A DNA stretch of 64,000 nucleotides from Parapedobacter sp042666505. Lineage in GTDB: Bacteria; Bacteroidota; Bacteroidia; Sphingobacteriales; Sphingobacteriaceae. Positions 35,768-43,566 of this stretch are shown one piece after another; position 1 is the first letter of the stretch; each line of letters opens with the position of its first letter. Position numbers and translations under genes: made by a program. Where the stretch lies: positions 124,001-188,000 of the forward strand of contig NZ_JBHTDN010000003.1 in assembly GCF_042666505.1 (NCBI RefSeq). The letters are read 5' to 3'. Under the pieces are notes generated by a model that saw nothing but the letters and a program-made list of their open reading frames with translations, had not been told where the DNA came from and searched no databases.

Positions 35768-35783
35768 TACGTAGTACTACGTA
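35768..35783. repeat. Perfect 16-base palindrome after the DeoR gene
   Basis: TACGTAGTACTACGTA is its own reverse complement and is followed by a run of seven A including its last base. It lies 28 bases upstream of the next gene's promoter. On the plus strand it is not followed by T, so it is not a standard terminator; it may be an operator. Confidence 0.45.
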
Positions 35784-35810
35784 AAAAAAGAGTGCCGTAT
35801 CTGCGCGCAA

Positions 35811-35839
35811 TTGGGAAATGGGAATGCCTTTTACTTTTG
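35811..35839 (+). promoter_or_regulatory. Promoter of the PepSY-like exported protein gene
   Basis: TTG at 35811 and TACTTTTG at 35832-35839 with an 18-base spacer fit the Bacteroidota promoter. The start codon at 35862 follows 22 bases later, which also argues against an upstream start at 35811. Confidence 0.55.
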
Positions 35840-35861
35840 CGGTAGATCAAAAATAATAGTA

Positions 35862-36308
35862 ATGAACAGGAACCAAGTATGGATCAAGAGTCTGTTGGTC
35901 ATAACGGCCTTGATCCTGGAAACCGGCGTATGGGCTCAGGAAGCCGTCCCTGCCCACGCAAAGGCTACAGCAGAAGGCAAAGCGGCGGGCCACTCCATCA
36001 AAAGTTGGGTGGTTGATAAGGAACGCAGCAAATATGTCGCCGTTCTATCGAATGGCGCGGTTATGGAAATCGACATGAAAGGCAAATGGCTTCGCACATC
36101 AACACCGATATCTGAACAGAAATTACCCCCGCTGATTGTGGCTACCGTTGACAAATATGTCGGGGATGGCTACGAAGTGGATAATTACATTCGGATAGAG
36201 GATGCAACCGACGGTGACCTTTTTGCAGTGGACATTACCTCAGACGATGAGGACGCTACCCTCCTGATCGATAAAAAAGGGAAGGTTTTGAGGAAAGAAG
36301 GCCGATAG
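35862..36308 (+). CDS. Exported PepSY-like domain protein
   Basis: A 148-residue secreted protein. The signal peptide (SLLVITALILETGVWAQE) is followed by about 125 residues with two similar units: KSWVVDKERSKYVAVLSNGAV, then MKGKWLRTS, and VDNYIRIEDATDGDLFAVDI, then DKKGKVLRKEG. This matches the PepSY-like (BLIP-related) fold seen in small periplasmic Bacteroidota proteins. Function of such single-domain proteins is unknown; they may bind or inhibit another exported protein. It is monocistronic, with its own promoter and a strong terminator. Confidence 0.72.
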   Translation: MNRNQVWIKSLLVITALILETGVWAQEAVPAHAKATAEGKAAGHSIKSWVVDKERSKYVAVLSNGAVMEIDMKGKWLRTSTPISEQKLPPLIVATVDKYVGDGYEVDNYIRIEDATDGDLFAVDITSDDEDATLLIDKKGKVLRKEGR

Positions 36309-36358
36309 CTGATAGGTTAGCGAATTTAAGTGGATCGCGTAAACCGCGTTCGGGGGCG

Positions 36359-36384
36359 GCCCGTCATCGTGCACGATGACGGGC
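36359..36384 (+). terminator. Strong rho-independent-type terminator
   Basis: A perfect 26-base palindrome with 13-base arms beginning GCCCGTCATCGTG, 50 bases after the PepSY-like gene stop, followed by CTTTATTC. The tail is only partly T-rich but the stem is very stable. Confidence 0.8.
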
Positions 36385-36516
36385 TTTATTCTATTTGATT
36401 GTCCGGAAAAACAGCTATTTTAGAGGCGGTATTTTAAGTTGTTCTTTCAAAACTTATATCCGGGCAAACTGTTTTCGTAAAGTAAGGTTATATCATCATC
36501 AAGATAGCCACAAGCG

Positions 36517-38511
36517 ATGGAAAAGAAACCAACATCCGGTCAATTTTCTTACCACGGCGAAAGCCTCAGTGATTTACCGGAGAGTTTTGACGCTTGCTTG
36601 CTGGAATTGCAGCGTGCTGAAGAAACCGTTAGATACCAACACCGGCAACTTTATCAACTTGAAGCGCGATATAAGGAGCTGTTTGATTCATTGGACGAGG
36701 CGTTTTGCATCGTCGAAGTCCTGTTTGATGACGATGCTCACCCAATTGATTATCGTTTTTTGAAGGTTAATAGGGTTTTCGAAGAACAAACGGGCATTAG
36801 AAATCCGCTTGGAAGAACGATGCGTGAAATCGCTCCTGAACACGAGCCCGAATGGTTTGAAATGTACGCACGCATCGCACAGACCGGCGAAGCACAGCGT
36901 TTTGAATATGGCACTGATGCGCTGGGAAAATTTTATAATATCCACGCCTTTCGTATCGGCGACCCGAAGGATGCTCAGGTAGCGGTATTGCTTAAAGACA
37001 TTTCCGAACGTAAACGACGGGAAAAACAACAAGCTTATCTGCTTCAATTAAGTGATATGCTGCGATCCTTGTCCGACCCGATTAACATCCAGCAAGCAGT
37101 GGGACAGCTTGCGATGGATCATTTTGGAGCGGACCGGTGTGATTACTGTGAAACAGAAAAGGAAGACGCCCTCGAATTTCCGATGTTGAGGGCCGCGATA
37201 ACCAACGCACATCCGTTCGTTGTTCACGACGCACGCACCACCGCGATGTTGGATGAGGAGGCTAAGCAGGTATGCATCCAATTCCAGGCGCTCTCGTTTA
37301 TAGACATTCCTGTCATAAAGGAAGGCAGACCTCGCGGACTGTTATGTATTGCTTGCCGCGAACCGAGAAAGTGGACGGAAGAGGAAATTGACCTGGCGAG
37401 GGAGACAGCCGAACGTACCTGGGTGGCGATGGATCAGGCTAAAGCAGCGGAAGCTTTGCGGAAATCGGAAGAGAATTACCGTGCCATTGTGAGTCAGAGT
37501 ATAGCTGGCATCCTAAAGGTCAGCCTTCAGGGAAATATTATTTTCAGCAACGACCAATTTTGCCGTCTACTGAACTACGACTGTGCAGAGTTGCTTTCGT
37601 TGGGTGTTAACGACGTCATCTATCCAGAAGATCAGGAACGTAACCTAATCGCTTTTGAGCAATTGGTGTCAGAAGGTAAAGCCTACGAGATCGAGAAGCG
37701 ATTGGTGCGAAAAGACCACACGGTCGTATGGGTAAATAACCATGTTTCACCGATTTTTGATAAAGCGGGCAACGTAGAAGCTGCAACCATCGTATCCATT
37801 GATATTAGCCGGCAAAAGGAACTGGAACGGCAGAAAGATGAATTCATTGGCATCGCAAGCCATGAATTGAAAACGCCTATTACGAGTATTAAGGCCTATG
37901 GCGAGATTTTAGCGGGTATGATGGACGGCGCCGCCGCACCGATTGTCGTACAACTTATCAACAAGCTGAACGTGCAGGTAAACCGGCTGGTTAAACTCAT
38001 TTATTCGCTATTGAATACCAGTCGGATTTCGAGTGGACAGCTGGCGTTGCAGCTTGAACTCATCGATCTGAATGCACTGCTGGAAGAACACGTACTCCAG
38101 GGCCAACTTACCACGTCCCGGCATCATATCGTCTTTACTGCACAGAAACTTCCGATGGTATCGGGCGATATCGAGCGCCTGGGACAAGTAGTGGACAACC
38201 TGATATCCAATTCCATTAAATATGCGCCAAAGGGCGGTGATATCATCGTCAGCGCCGAAAGTCACGGCGAGTATGTGCGCGTTAGTGTGCAGGATTTTGG
38301 TATGGGAATCCCGAAAGCAGTACAGAACAAAATATTCGACCGGTTTTACCGGGTTAAGGGAGCGTTAGCCGAAGCTGTCTCCGGTATTGGGCTTGGACTA
38401 TACATTTGTCACGAAATCATTGAAAAGCATGGGGGACGGATGGGCGTGAAAAGTATACCGGACGAAGGATCCACCTTTTATTTTGAACTACCCATACATA
38501 CCGTAACATAA
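36517..38511 (+). CDS. PAS-GAF-PAS sensor histidine kinase
   Basis: A 664-residue kinase without clear membrane segments, so probably cytoplasmic. It has a PAS-like domain at about residues 45-170 (LFDSLDEAFCIVEVLFDD, FEYGTDALGKFYNIHAF), a GAF-like domain at about 180-305, and a second PAS domain at about 315-430 (YRAIVSQSIAGILKVSLQGN). The histidine-phosphotransfer helix (GIASHELKTPITSIKAYGE) has the phospho-acceptor at His449. The HATPase domain has the N box (DNLISNSIKYAP) and G boxes (DFGMGIP, GIGLGLYICHEI). It ends 6 bases before a receiver protein gene, its likely partner. It may sense redox state or light through the GAF/PAS domains; no cofactor site could be confirmed. Confidence 0.93.
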   Translation: MEKKPTSGQFSYHGESLSDLPESFDACLLELQRAEETVRYQHRQLYQLEARYKELFDSLDEAFCIVEVLFDDDAHPIDYRFLKVNRVFEEQTGIRNPLGRTMREIAPEHEPEWFEMYARIAQTGEAQRFEYGTDALGKFYNIHAFRIGDPKDAQVAVLLKDISERKRREKQQAYLLQLSDMLRSLSDPINIQQAVGQLAMDHFGADRCDYCETEKEDALEFPMLRAAITNAHPFVVHDARTTAMLDEEAKQVCIQFQALSFIDIPVIKEGRPRGLLCIACREPRKWTEEEIDLARETAERTWVAMDQAKAAEALRKSEENYRAIVSQSIAGILKVSLQGNIIFSNDQFCRLLNYDCAELLSLGVNDVIYPEDQERNLIAFEQLVSEGKAYEIEKRLVRKDHTVVWVNNHVSPIFDKAGNVEAATIVSIDISRQKELERQKDEFIGIASHELKTPITSIKAYGEILAGMMDGAAAPIVVQLINKLNVQVNRLVKLIYSLLNTSRISSGQLALQLELIDLNALLEEHVLQGQLTTSRHHIVFTAQKLPMVSGDIERLGQVVDNLISNSIKYAPKGGDIIVSAESHGEYVRVSVQDFGMGIPKAVQNKIFDRFYRVKGALAEAVSGIGLGLYICHEIIEKHGGRMGVKSIPDEGSTFYFELPIHTVT

Positions 38512-38517
38512 TCCCAA

Positions 38518-38877
38518 ATGAGAACCATTTTCTTTATTGAAGACGATGAAAGTCTTCAGGACATTGCCCGGTTGGTTTTTAGTGAGCCGGAATTTGCCAT
38601 TCGGATATTCGATAGCGCCGAGGAATTATTAGCCGAAGACAGCTATCCAGAGGTATATTTGCTAGACAAACAACTTCCGGGAATCGATGGGCTTGAACTG
38701 TGCCGCATCCTTAAATCCAATATGGAGACAAGCGGTATCCCCGTGGTGATGGTTTCGGCGGATCCGAGCATCAAAGCGCTGGCTGCATCTGCCGCGGCAG
38801 ATGCGGTGCTTGAAAAGCCGTTTTCAATTCAGGAACTGAAAGAAATGGTAATGAATGTGAGCGAACAAACATCCTAA
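38518..38877 (+). CDS. Single-domain response regulator
   Basis: A 119-residue stand-alone receiver domain with acidic residues in FIEDDESL, the phospho-acceptor Asp50 in LLDKQLPGIDG, the serine in VMVSADPS and the lysine in LEKPFS. It has no output domain, so it must act through protein-protein contacts or a phosphorelay. It is directly downstream of the sensor kinase gene. Confidence 0.93.
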   Translation: MRTIFFIEDDESLQDIARLVFSEPEFAIRIFDSAEELLAEDSYPEVYLLDKQLPGIDGLELCRILKSNMETSGIPVVMVSADPSIKALAASAAADAVLEKPFSIQELKEMVMNVSEQTS

Positions 38878-38885
38878 CCGCATGG

Positions 38886-39551
38886 TTACCGTTGTGGTAC
38901 CTGCTGTATCAGCAATCCGTCTTTGACCATTCTTTCCAGTAATACCTCTGGATATTCTTTTGCAAAGGCATCGATACTCGTCGGATTGACGGTTTCGGAT
39001 TGCGCCGACCAAATCAGGCGATCCGTTTCGGTACTATAAAGGTTGGTTTCCAGAAAATACGTTTTGTCGGTCACGTAGTATCCGGGATCATACATAATGG
39101 GATGCCAGTAATTAATGTACGAATAGAAGCCACCGTACCAATAATACGCTGGCAAAGGGGCATAGCGCGTAGAACCGCGCACATACCGGGTTTCACTTTC
39201 GGTGTCAATGAGTGATACCGTCAGGACGGCGTCCACGCCAGCTTGGCGGATTTTGGCAAATAATTCGTCGCGCGCTGGAATTTCATGAAAAAAGTCGGGT
39301 GTAAAAATATCCGAACTCTTCATAGCATTGATATTTAGTTCGGCTGCCTTTTGAGCTAGCGCGGTTTCCAATTTCGTGCGTACCTCGATATTACGGGTCA
39401 AAGCAGTAATTAATACGCGCTTACTTTCTCCCGTGCTGGCATCAACGGCCGGATCTTTCCATGAGCCGGTAATACGTGTGGAAGTGCTGCATGCACTTAT
39501 CAAAAAACATAAAATACATGGGAGAATTTTGATGGTTGTTTGTGCTTTCAT
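38886..39551 (-). CDS. Lipoprotein, DUF4136-like
   Basis: A 221-residue lipoprotein (lipobox LISACS). The sequence resembles DUF4136-type or related periplasmic lipoproteins: ITGSWKDPAVDASTG at the mature N-terminus, alternating strands and helices (RVLITALTRNIEVRTKLETAL), QAGVDAVLTVSLIDTE, and TYFLETNLYSTETDRLIWSAQSETVNP near the end. A tyrosine-rich central loop (YYWYGGFYSYINYWHP) is notable. Function unknown. It is convergent with the receiver gene, with only 8 bases between stops. Confidence 0.75.
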   Translation of the reverse strand: MKAQTTIKILPCILCFLISACSTSTRITGSWKDPAVDASTGESKRVLITALTRNIEVRTKLETALAQKAAELNINAMKSSDIFTPDFFHEIPARDELFAKIRQAGVDAVLTVSLIDTESETRYVRGSTRYAPLPAYYWYGGFYSYINYWHPIMYDPGYYVTDKTYFLETNLYSTETDRLIWSAQSETVNPTSIDAFAKEYPEVLLERMVKDGLLIQQVPQR

Positions 39552-39570
39552 GGCCTACGTAATTTAACAC

Positions 39571-39604
39571 GTTTTACCACTTACATTGTTTTACCACTTA
39601 CATT
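39571..39604 (+). repeat. Tandem 17-base direct repeat
   Basis: GTTTTACCACTTACATT occurs twice back to back (39571-39587 and 39588-39604), followed by a degenerate third unit beginning GTTTTACCGTTCAT at 39605. It lies 20 bases upstream of the DUF4136-like gene start and could be an iterated regulator site or a slippage product. Confidence 0.7.
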
Positions 39605-39645
39605 GTTTTACCGTTCATCATTTCACACCCCTCTCTTAAAGCGTC

Positions 39646-39897
39646 TCAGGTTGCCTTTCCTTTATGGTCCCAATGATCTTTCAACACCTTGCCGTCGTCG
39701 GATCTCGTTAACCGCCTCGCATACCGCTCTCCCTGAACCTGTCCGTGTTCATTTTTTTTTCCAAGGAACAGTAACACCGGCCACCCTACTTGATCGGTCT
39801 TAAAAGCGAGATCCAAGTTTTTGAAGGTCGCCTCAACCAACGTATTCGGAGGATAGCGTTTGTTTAAGATTTTGAGTATGTCCTTGCCCAAATTCAT
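39646..39897 (-). CDS. Small conserved-type hypothetical protein
   Basis: An 83-residue protein. The ATG at 39897 gives NLGKDILKILNKRYPPNTLVE as the start; a longer frame upstream adds a Cys-rich leader that looks non-coding. The sequence is globular with beta-strand segments (LVEATFKNLDLAFKTD, WPVLLFLG) and a charged C-terminus (GERYARRLTRSDDGKVLKDHWDHKGKAT). No catalytic motif and no signal peptide. Similar small proteins appear to occur in other Sphingobacteriaceae stress loci, from memory only. Confidence 0.65.
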   Translation of the reverse strand: MNLGKDILKILNKRYPPNTLVEATFKNLDLAFKTDQVGWPVLLFLGKKNEHGQVQGERYARRLTRSDDGKVLKDHWDHKGKAT

Positions 39898-39984
39898 TGT
39901 CCACGAGTTAAAATACAGGCACCCGAATAGCAATTGACACCCAGGTGCCCTGGGTTGAAAGCGATGCTAATGCTTTCATCACGA

Positions 39985-40389
39985 TCAGTGTGCGGCTCTT
40001 TGTAGTTCGCCACGCCCGTGATCGGATGGCCGCTGGGTGGCGTGCTGCGAACGGGAGACCGTGAACAGTCCGGCACCTATTTCCACGATTCCCATCCACA
40101 GGTGGGGGCCATAAAGCTGATCTGCGAATCCAAACAGCCAAGGCGATGTCGCGAGTATCAGCCCAGCGATAACATCCATTGTGAGGTGGATCGACATCGG
40201 GATGAATTTTGCCACTCCCCCTTCGTAATCAGTGAGCAATGACATCCCGATGATAGCCGCACCGACTATAACTGCGGTCCACGTGGCGGGTGCAATAGAC
40301 GCAAATCCAAATAACCAAGGCGCAGCGATGAGTAACAGTCCTGCTGCATAATCCAACACAGCGTGGAATTTTCGACCAATGAATCTCAT
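39985..40389 (-). CDS. SPW-repeat membrane protein 1
   Basis: A 134-residue inner-membrane protein with four hydrophobic segments. It contains two SPW-type repeats: LLLIAAPWLFGFASIAPATW and LILATSPWLFGFADQLYGPH, separated by LLTDYEGGVAKFIPMSIHLTMD. The family has no defined function and often lies in stress-related gene sets. A paralogue of similar size is at 54454-54855. The C-terminus ends in a polar tail. Confidence 0.85.
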   Translation of the reverse strand: MRFIGRKFHAVLDYAAGLLLIAAPWLFGFASIAPATWTAVIVGAAIIGMSLLTDYEGGVAKFIPMSIHLTMDVIAGLILATSPWLFGFADQLYGPHLWMGIVEIGAGLFTVSRSQHATQRPSDHGRGELQRAAH

Positions 40390-40703
40390 AATTTCATTTT
40401 TTTAGTTACGTAATATTGCCAAGAAAAGTGCAATGTTAAACACGCAGGTAATGAAAATTTCGAGCCAAACCATCGAAGGCAGCCAAGAAGATCATTATCA
40501 GCGTAAGTGTCCTAAATTAACGACCCGTTGTTTGTTTTTGGAGAAGCACCTTCCACAGCGGTTTACAGGAGATGGCCAATGCATTTGTAAAAATAGGCAG
40601 TTGGTTACGGTTACGCACGTTGTGTGGGGCGCAGCCGGCTTTGGAACAAACTTGGCAACGGATAGGCAGAAGTAAATATAGTAGTCATTAAAAAAAGAGT
40701 AAA
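40390..40703 (+). other. 314-base gap with no supported gene
   Basis: Separates the divergent SPW-repeat and DUF4142 genes. Frames of about 80 codons exist on both strands, but neither shows protein-like composition, a signal peptide or known motifs. No strong hairpin or promoter consensus was noticed. Confidence 0.4.
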
Positions 40704-41231
40704 ATGAAAAGGACAAACGTATTCTGGATAGCGATGCCATGTATGCTATTAGTGGGAGCCTGCGACAATGACGACAACAATGACATGGAGCGCATGCAAA
40801 ATCAGGAATTTGTAACGATGGCGGCGAGCAGTAACCGGTTTGAAATTGAGGCCGGCGAGCTGGTTGGCGAACAAGGCGCTGATGAACGGGTTATCGAGTA
40901 TGGTAGCCATATGGTGATGGATCACGGTACTGCGGGTATGGAATTGGCCGCGCTGGCGGACAGCAAAGGATGGCAGGTGCCTAACGATCTCTTGGAAAAG
41001 GAACAGGAAATGTTGGAGGACTTAATGGTGCTTGAGGGCGCTGCGTTCGATCAGGAGTTTGCCCGTAAGATGGTATTATCCCACGAACAGGCCGTATCGC
41101 TGTTTGAGCGCGCTTCGGGTCCAGACGGTGTCCTGGATGGTGATTTGAGGGAATGGGCAGCAGGTAAACTACCGACCTTGCGTGCACATTTGGAAGATGC
41201 GCGTGAACTTAACGCACAAATCAACCCATAA
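40704..41231 (+). CDS. DUF4142-family lipoprotein
   Basis: A 175-residue exported lipoprotein (lipobox LLVGAC, then an Asp/Asn-rich linker). The mature part is a ferritin-like four-helix bundle typical of DUF4142: QEFVTMAASSNRFEIEAGELV, VIEYGSHMVMDHGTAGMELA, FDQEFARKMVLSHEQAVSLFE and WAAGKLPTLRAHLEDARE. Histidines at MDHG, LSHE and RAHL occupy expected positions. The role of the family is unknown; stress association is common. It is 18 bases before the SRPBCC gene. Confidence 0.88.
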   Translation: MKRTNVFWIAMPCMLLVGACDNDDNNDMERMQNQEFVTMAASSNRFEIEAGELVGEQGADERVIEYGSHMVMDHGTAGMELAALADSKGWQVPNDLLEKEQEMLEDLMVLEGAAFDQEFARKMVLSHEQAVSLFERASGPDGVLDGDLREWAAGKLPTLRAHLEDARELNAQINP

Positions 41232-41249
41232 AAAGGTTAGATCGAATAT

Positions 41250-41951
41250 ATGAATGAGAAAATTGTCAAAAATGTGGGTGCCACCGAACGGATCGTTTCG
41301 GTGGCACTGGGTGCTTATCTCCTGGCTAAAGGCCTTAGGCGTCTCAATTACCGGTCGGTGCCGACCCTGATGTTCAGCGGCTATTTGTTTATGCGGGGCG
41401 GATTGGGCTATTGCCCCATTAGTAAACGGCTTGGAAAAAAAGATGTCCAAACCCCGGCGATTAATATCAAAGCTGTTATGACAGTCGCTAAGCCCCGCGA
41501 GTTCTTATACAATTATTGGCGTAGACTGAGCAATCTACCCGCTTTTATGCACCATTTGCAAGAAGTAAAAGAGCTTAACGAACGGCAATCCCACTGGGTT
41601 GCAGAAGTGCCGGGGATAGGTGGTAAAATTGAATGGGACGCCGAAATCGTCAAAGATGAGCCAAACGAACGGATTGGTTGGCAGTCGATCAATGGGGCAC
41701 TGATCCGGAACGCAGGTAAGGTGGAGTTTTTTGATGCCCCAAGGCAGGAAACCGAGGTACGAATTATCTTCAGCTACCACCCCCCGGCCGGCGGGATTGG
41801 AACCGCTGCAGCCCGGCTATTCCATCCGATTGTCAAAGGCATTATCGAAAACGAAGCGTATAACTTCAAGCGTGTGATAGAGGCTGGTGAAATTCCGACG
41901 ATAAATGGTCAGCCTTCAGGAAAGCGGACAGGAAAATTTAAACTGATATAA
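41250..41951 (+). CDS. YgaP-like membrane segment fused to SRPBCC (cyclase/dehydrase) domain
   Basis: A 233-residue protein. Residues 1-65 resemble a DUF2892/YgaP-type two-helix membrane region (VGATERIVSVALGAYLLAKG, FSGYLFMRGGLGYCPI). Residues 75-220 are a START/SRPBCC ligand-binding domain (VAKPREFLYNYWRRLSNLPAFMHHL, WDAEIVKDEPNERIGWQSI, GKVEFFDAP, VRIIFSYHPPAGGIG). Such membrane-anchored coenzyme-Q-binding-like proteins have no proven role in bacteria. It ends 3 bases before the alcohol dehydrogenase gene, implying co-expression. Confidence 0.85.
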   Translation: MNEKIVKNVGATERIVSVALGAYLLAKGLRRLNYRSVPTLMFSGYLFMRGGLGYCPISKRLGKKDVQTPAINIKAVMTVAKPREFLYNYWRRLSNLPAFMHHLQEVKELNERQSHWVAEVPGIGGKIEWDAEIVKDEPNERIGWQSINGALIRNAGKVEFFDAPRQETEVRIIFSYHPPAGGIGTAAARLFHPIVKGIIENEAYNFKRVIEAGEIPTINGQPSGKRTGKFKLI

Positions 41952-41954
41952 GGT

Positions 41955-43133
41955 ATGAAAGCACTATGCTGGAACGGTGTCAGAAATTTAAACGTCGAGA
42001 CGGTCGAAGATCCGAAGATATTGAATCCACGAGACGCCCTGGTGAAAGTGACGATGAGTTCCGTTTGCGGATCAGATCTCCATTTAATCAATGGATTCAT
42101 TCCCTCGATGCAGGCCGGTGATATCCTTGGTCATGAGTTTATCGGTGAGGTGGTAGAAGTAGGGCCGGAAGTACACCAACTAACGGTAGGCGACCGCGTT
42201 GTGGTGGTATCCGTTATCGGTTGCGGGGAATGCAGCTATTGCAAGGAACAATTATGGTCGTTATGCGATAATTCGAACCCGCATGCCGTTATTCAGGAAA
42301 AAATATTTCAATATCCCACAGCGGGTATTTTTGGATATTCTCATCTTTTCGGAGGATATGCAGGCAGCCATGCGGAGTACATCCGGGTTCCGTTTGCCGA
42401 TTATGGAGCGTTCAAAATTCCGGAAGATATTCCGGATGAACAGGCAGTATTTGTATCTGATGGCGTGCCAACCGGCTATATGGCAGCGGAGATGGCCGGC
42501 ATAAAACCCGGCGATATCGTTGCGGTCTGGGGTGCCGGCGGTGTCGGACAGATGGCGATCCAGAGCGCCTACCATCTGGGAGCCGAACGTGTGATCGCTA
42601 TCGATGGCCTCGATTACCGGCTTGCTGCAGCAGCTACCCACGGTCATGCTGAAGTACTGAATTATAAGGATACCAACGTGCTGGAAGCATTGAAGGAGGC
42701 AACCGGTGGCAGGGGGCCAGATTGCTGCATCGATGCCGTAGGCATGGAAGCAAACAGTACTGGAATAGAACATTATTACGACCGAACGAAACAGTTTTTT
42801 AAGCTGGAGACGGATCGGCCGGCCGTATTACGGCAAGCCATAGCCGCCTGCCGCAAAGGGGGTACTTTATCGGTTGTTGGCGTGTATGCCGGTTTTGCCG
42901 ATAAAATTCCGATGGGGCTTTTCCTCAATAAGGCACTCACCATGCGCGGCGGTCAGATGCACGGCCAACGGTATGTTCCTTTGTTGTTCGACTTGATCCG
43001 AAAGGGTAAAATTGATCCGGCATTCATGCTGACCCACCCGATGCCGCTTCGTAAGGGAAGCGAAGCGTATGAATTGTTCAATAGGCGGACGGACGGTTGT
43101 ATCCGGGCAGTCCTGATGCCTCAGGCAAGCTGA
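41955..43133 (+). CDS. Zinc-dependent alcohol dehydrogenase
   Basis: A 392-residue medium-chain dehydrogenase, probably NAD(P)-dependent and acting on an alcohol or formaldehyde-type substrate in the cytoplasm. It has catalytic zinc residues in SSVCGSDLH and GHEFIGEVVE, the structural zinc pattern C-x2-C-x2-C-x7-C (GCGECSYCKEQLWSLC), and the Rossmann motif VWGAGGVGQMA. It resembles the long-chain branch that includes glutathione-independent formaldehyde dehydrogenases. It is the last gene of the DUF4142-SRPBCC-ADH plus-strand group. Confidence 0.92.
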   Translation: MKALCWNGVRNLNVETVEDPKILNPRDALVKVTMSSVCGSDLHLINGFIPSMQAGDILGHEFIGEVVEVGPEVHQLTVGDRVVVVSVIGCGECSYCKEQLWSLCDNSNPHAVIQEKIFQYPTAGIFGYSHLFGGYAGSHAEYIRVPFADYGAFKIPEDIPDEQAVFVSDGVPTGYMAAEMAGIKPGDIVAVWGAGGVGQMAIQSAYHLGAERVIAIDGLDYRLAAAATHGHAEVLNYKDTNVLEALKEATGGRGPDCCIDAVGMEANSTGIEHYYDRTKQFFKLETDRPAVLRQAIAACRKGGTLSVVGVYAGFADKIPMGLFLNKALTMRGGQMHGQRYVPLLFDLIRKGKIDPAFMLTHPMPLRKGSEAYELFNRRTDGCIRAVLMPQAS

Positions 43134-43167
43134 TCCGGGGCATCATTAATATAATATTGCTGCATCA

Positions 43168-43428
43168 TCAATATTGCTGGTAAAGAAAGTCTTGCAGGTC
43201 TTCCAGGTTTTGAATGGGCTTTACGTAATGTTTTCCGTAGTTAACTGCATAAACCTCGCTTTCGGATTCGTCGGCTGAATCGCTATGCACAGGCAAATAT
43301 TCTTCTACACCCAACCAAGGTTTACTGCGTAAAATAAAAAATCGAAGCAGCCGGCCATTGGCGAAGCACGGACCTTCCGGCGCATTAAACCCCATTCCTT
43401 CAAGTTGATACCTATCCAATGTTTTCAT
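43168..43428 (-). CDS. Small hypothetical protein
   Basis: An 86-residue soluble protein. The ATG at 43428 is preferred because the frame upstream looks non-coding. It has an acidic middle (SDSADESESEVYAVNYGK) and ends in a helix (NLEDLQDFLYQQY). No family recognised. It is isolated between the convergent ADH gene and the divergent treY-malQ gene. Confidence 0.55.
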   Translation of the reverse strand: MKTLDRYQLEGMGFNAPEGPCFANGRLLRFFILRSKPWLGVEEYLPVHSDSADESESEVYAVNYGKHYVKPIQNLEDLQDFLYQQY

Positions 43429-43566
43429 GAGTGTCCCTCTTTTGGTTGTTCCCTTTCTGCGCCAACAGTTGGGGAGTTTCTTTGTTTGATAAGCGATAAA
43501 ATTTTTTATTGCCAAAAAAGGAAACTATTCTGAACAATGGTGCTGAAAGTGGGTTAACCCCTACGT

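Noticed and set aside
40433..40740. Two opposing frames of about 80 codons in the gap before the DUF4142 gene
   Set aside because: Neither has protein-like composition or a supported start, and they compete for the same bases.
43429..43515. N-terminal extension of the small protein at 43168-43428
   Set aside because: The extra 29 residues are polar and basic without structure, and the internal ATG at 43428 gives a cleaner protein start.
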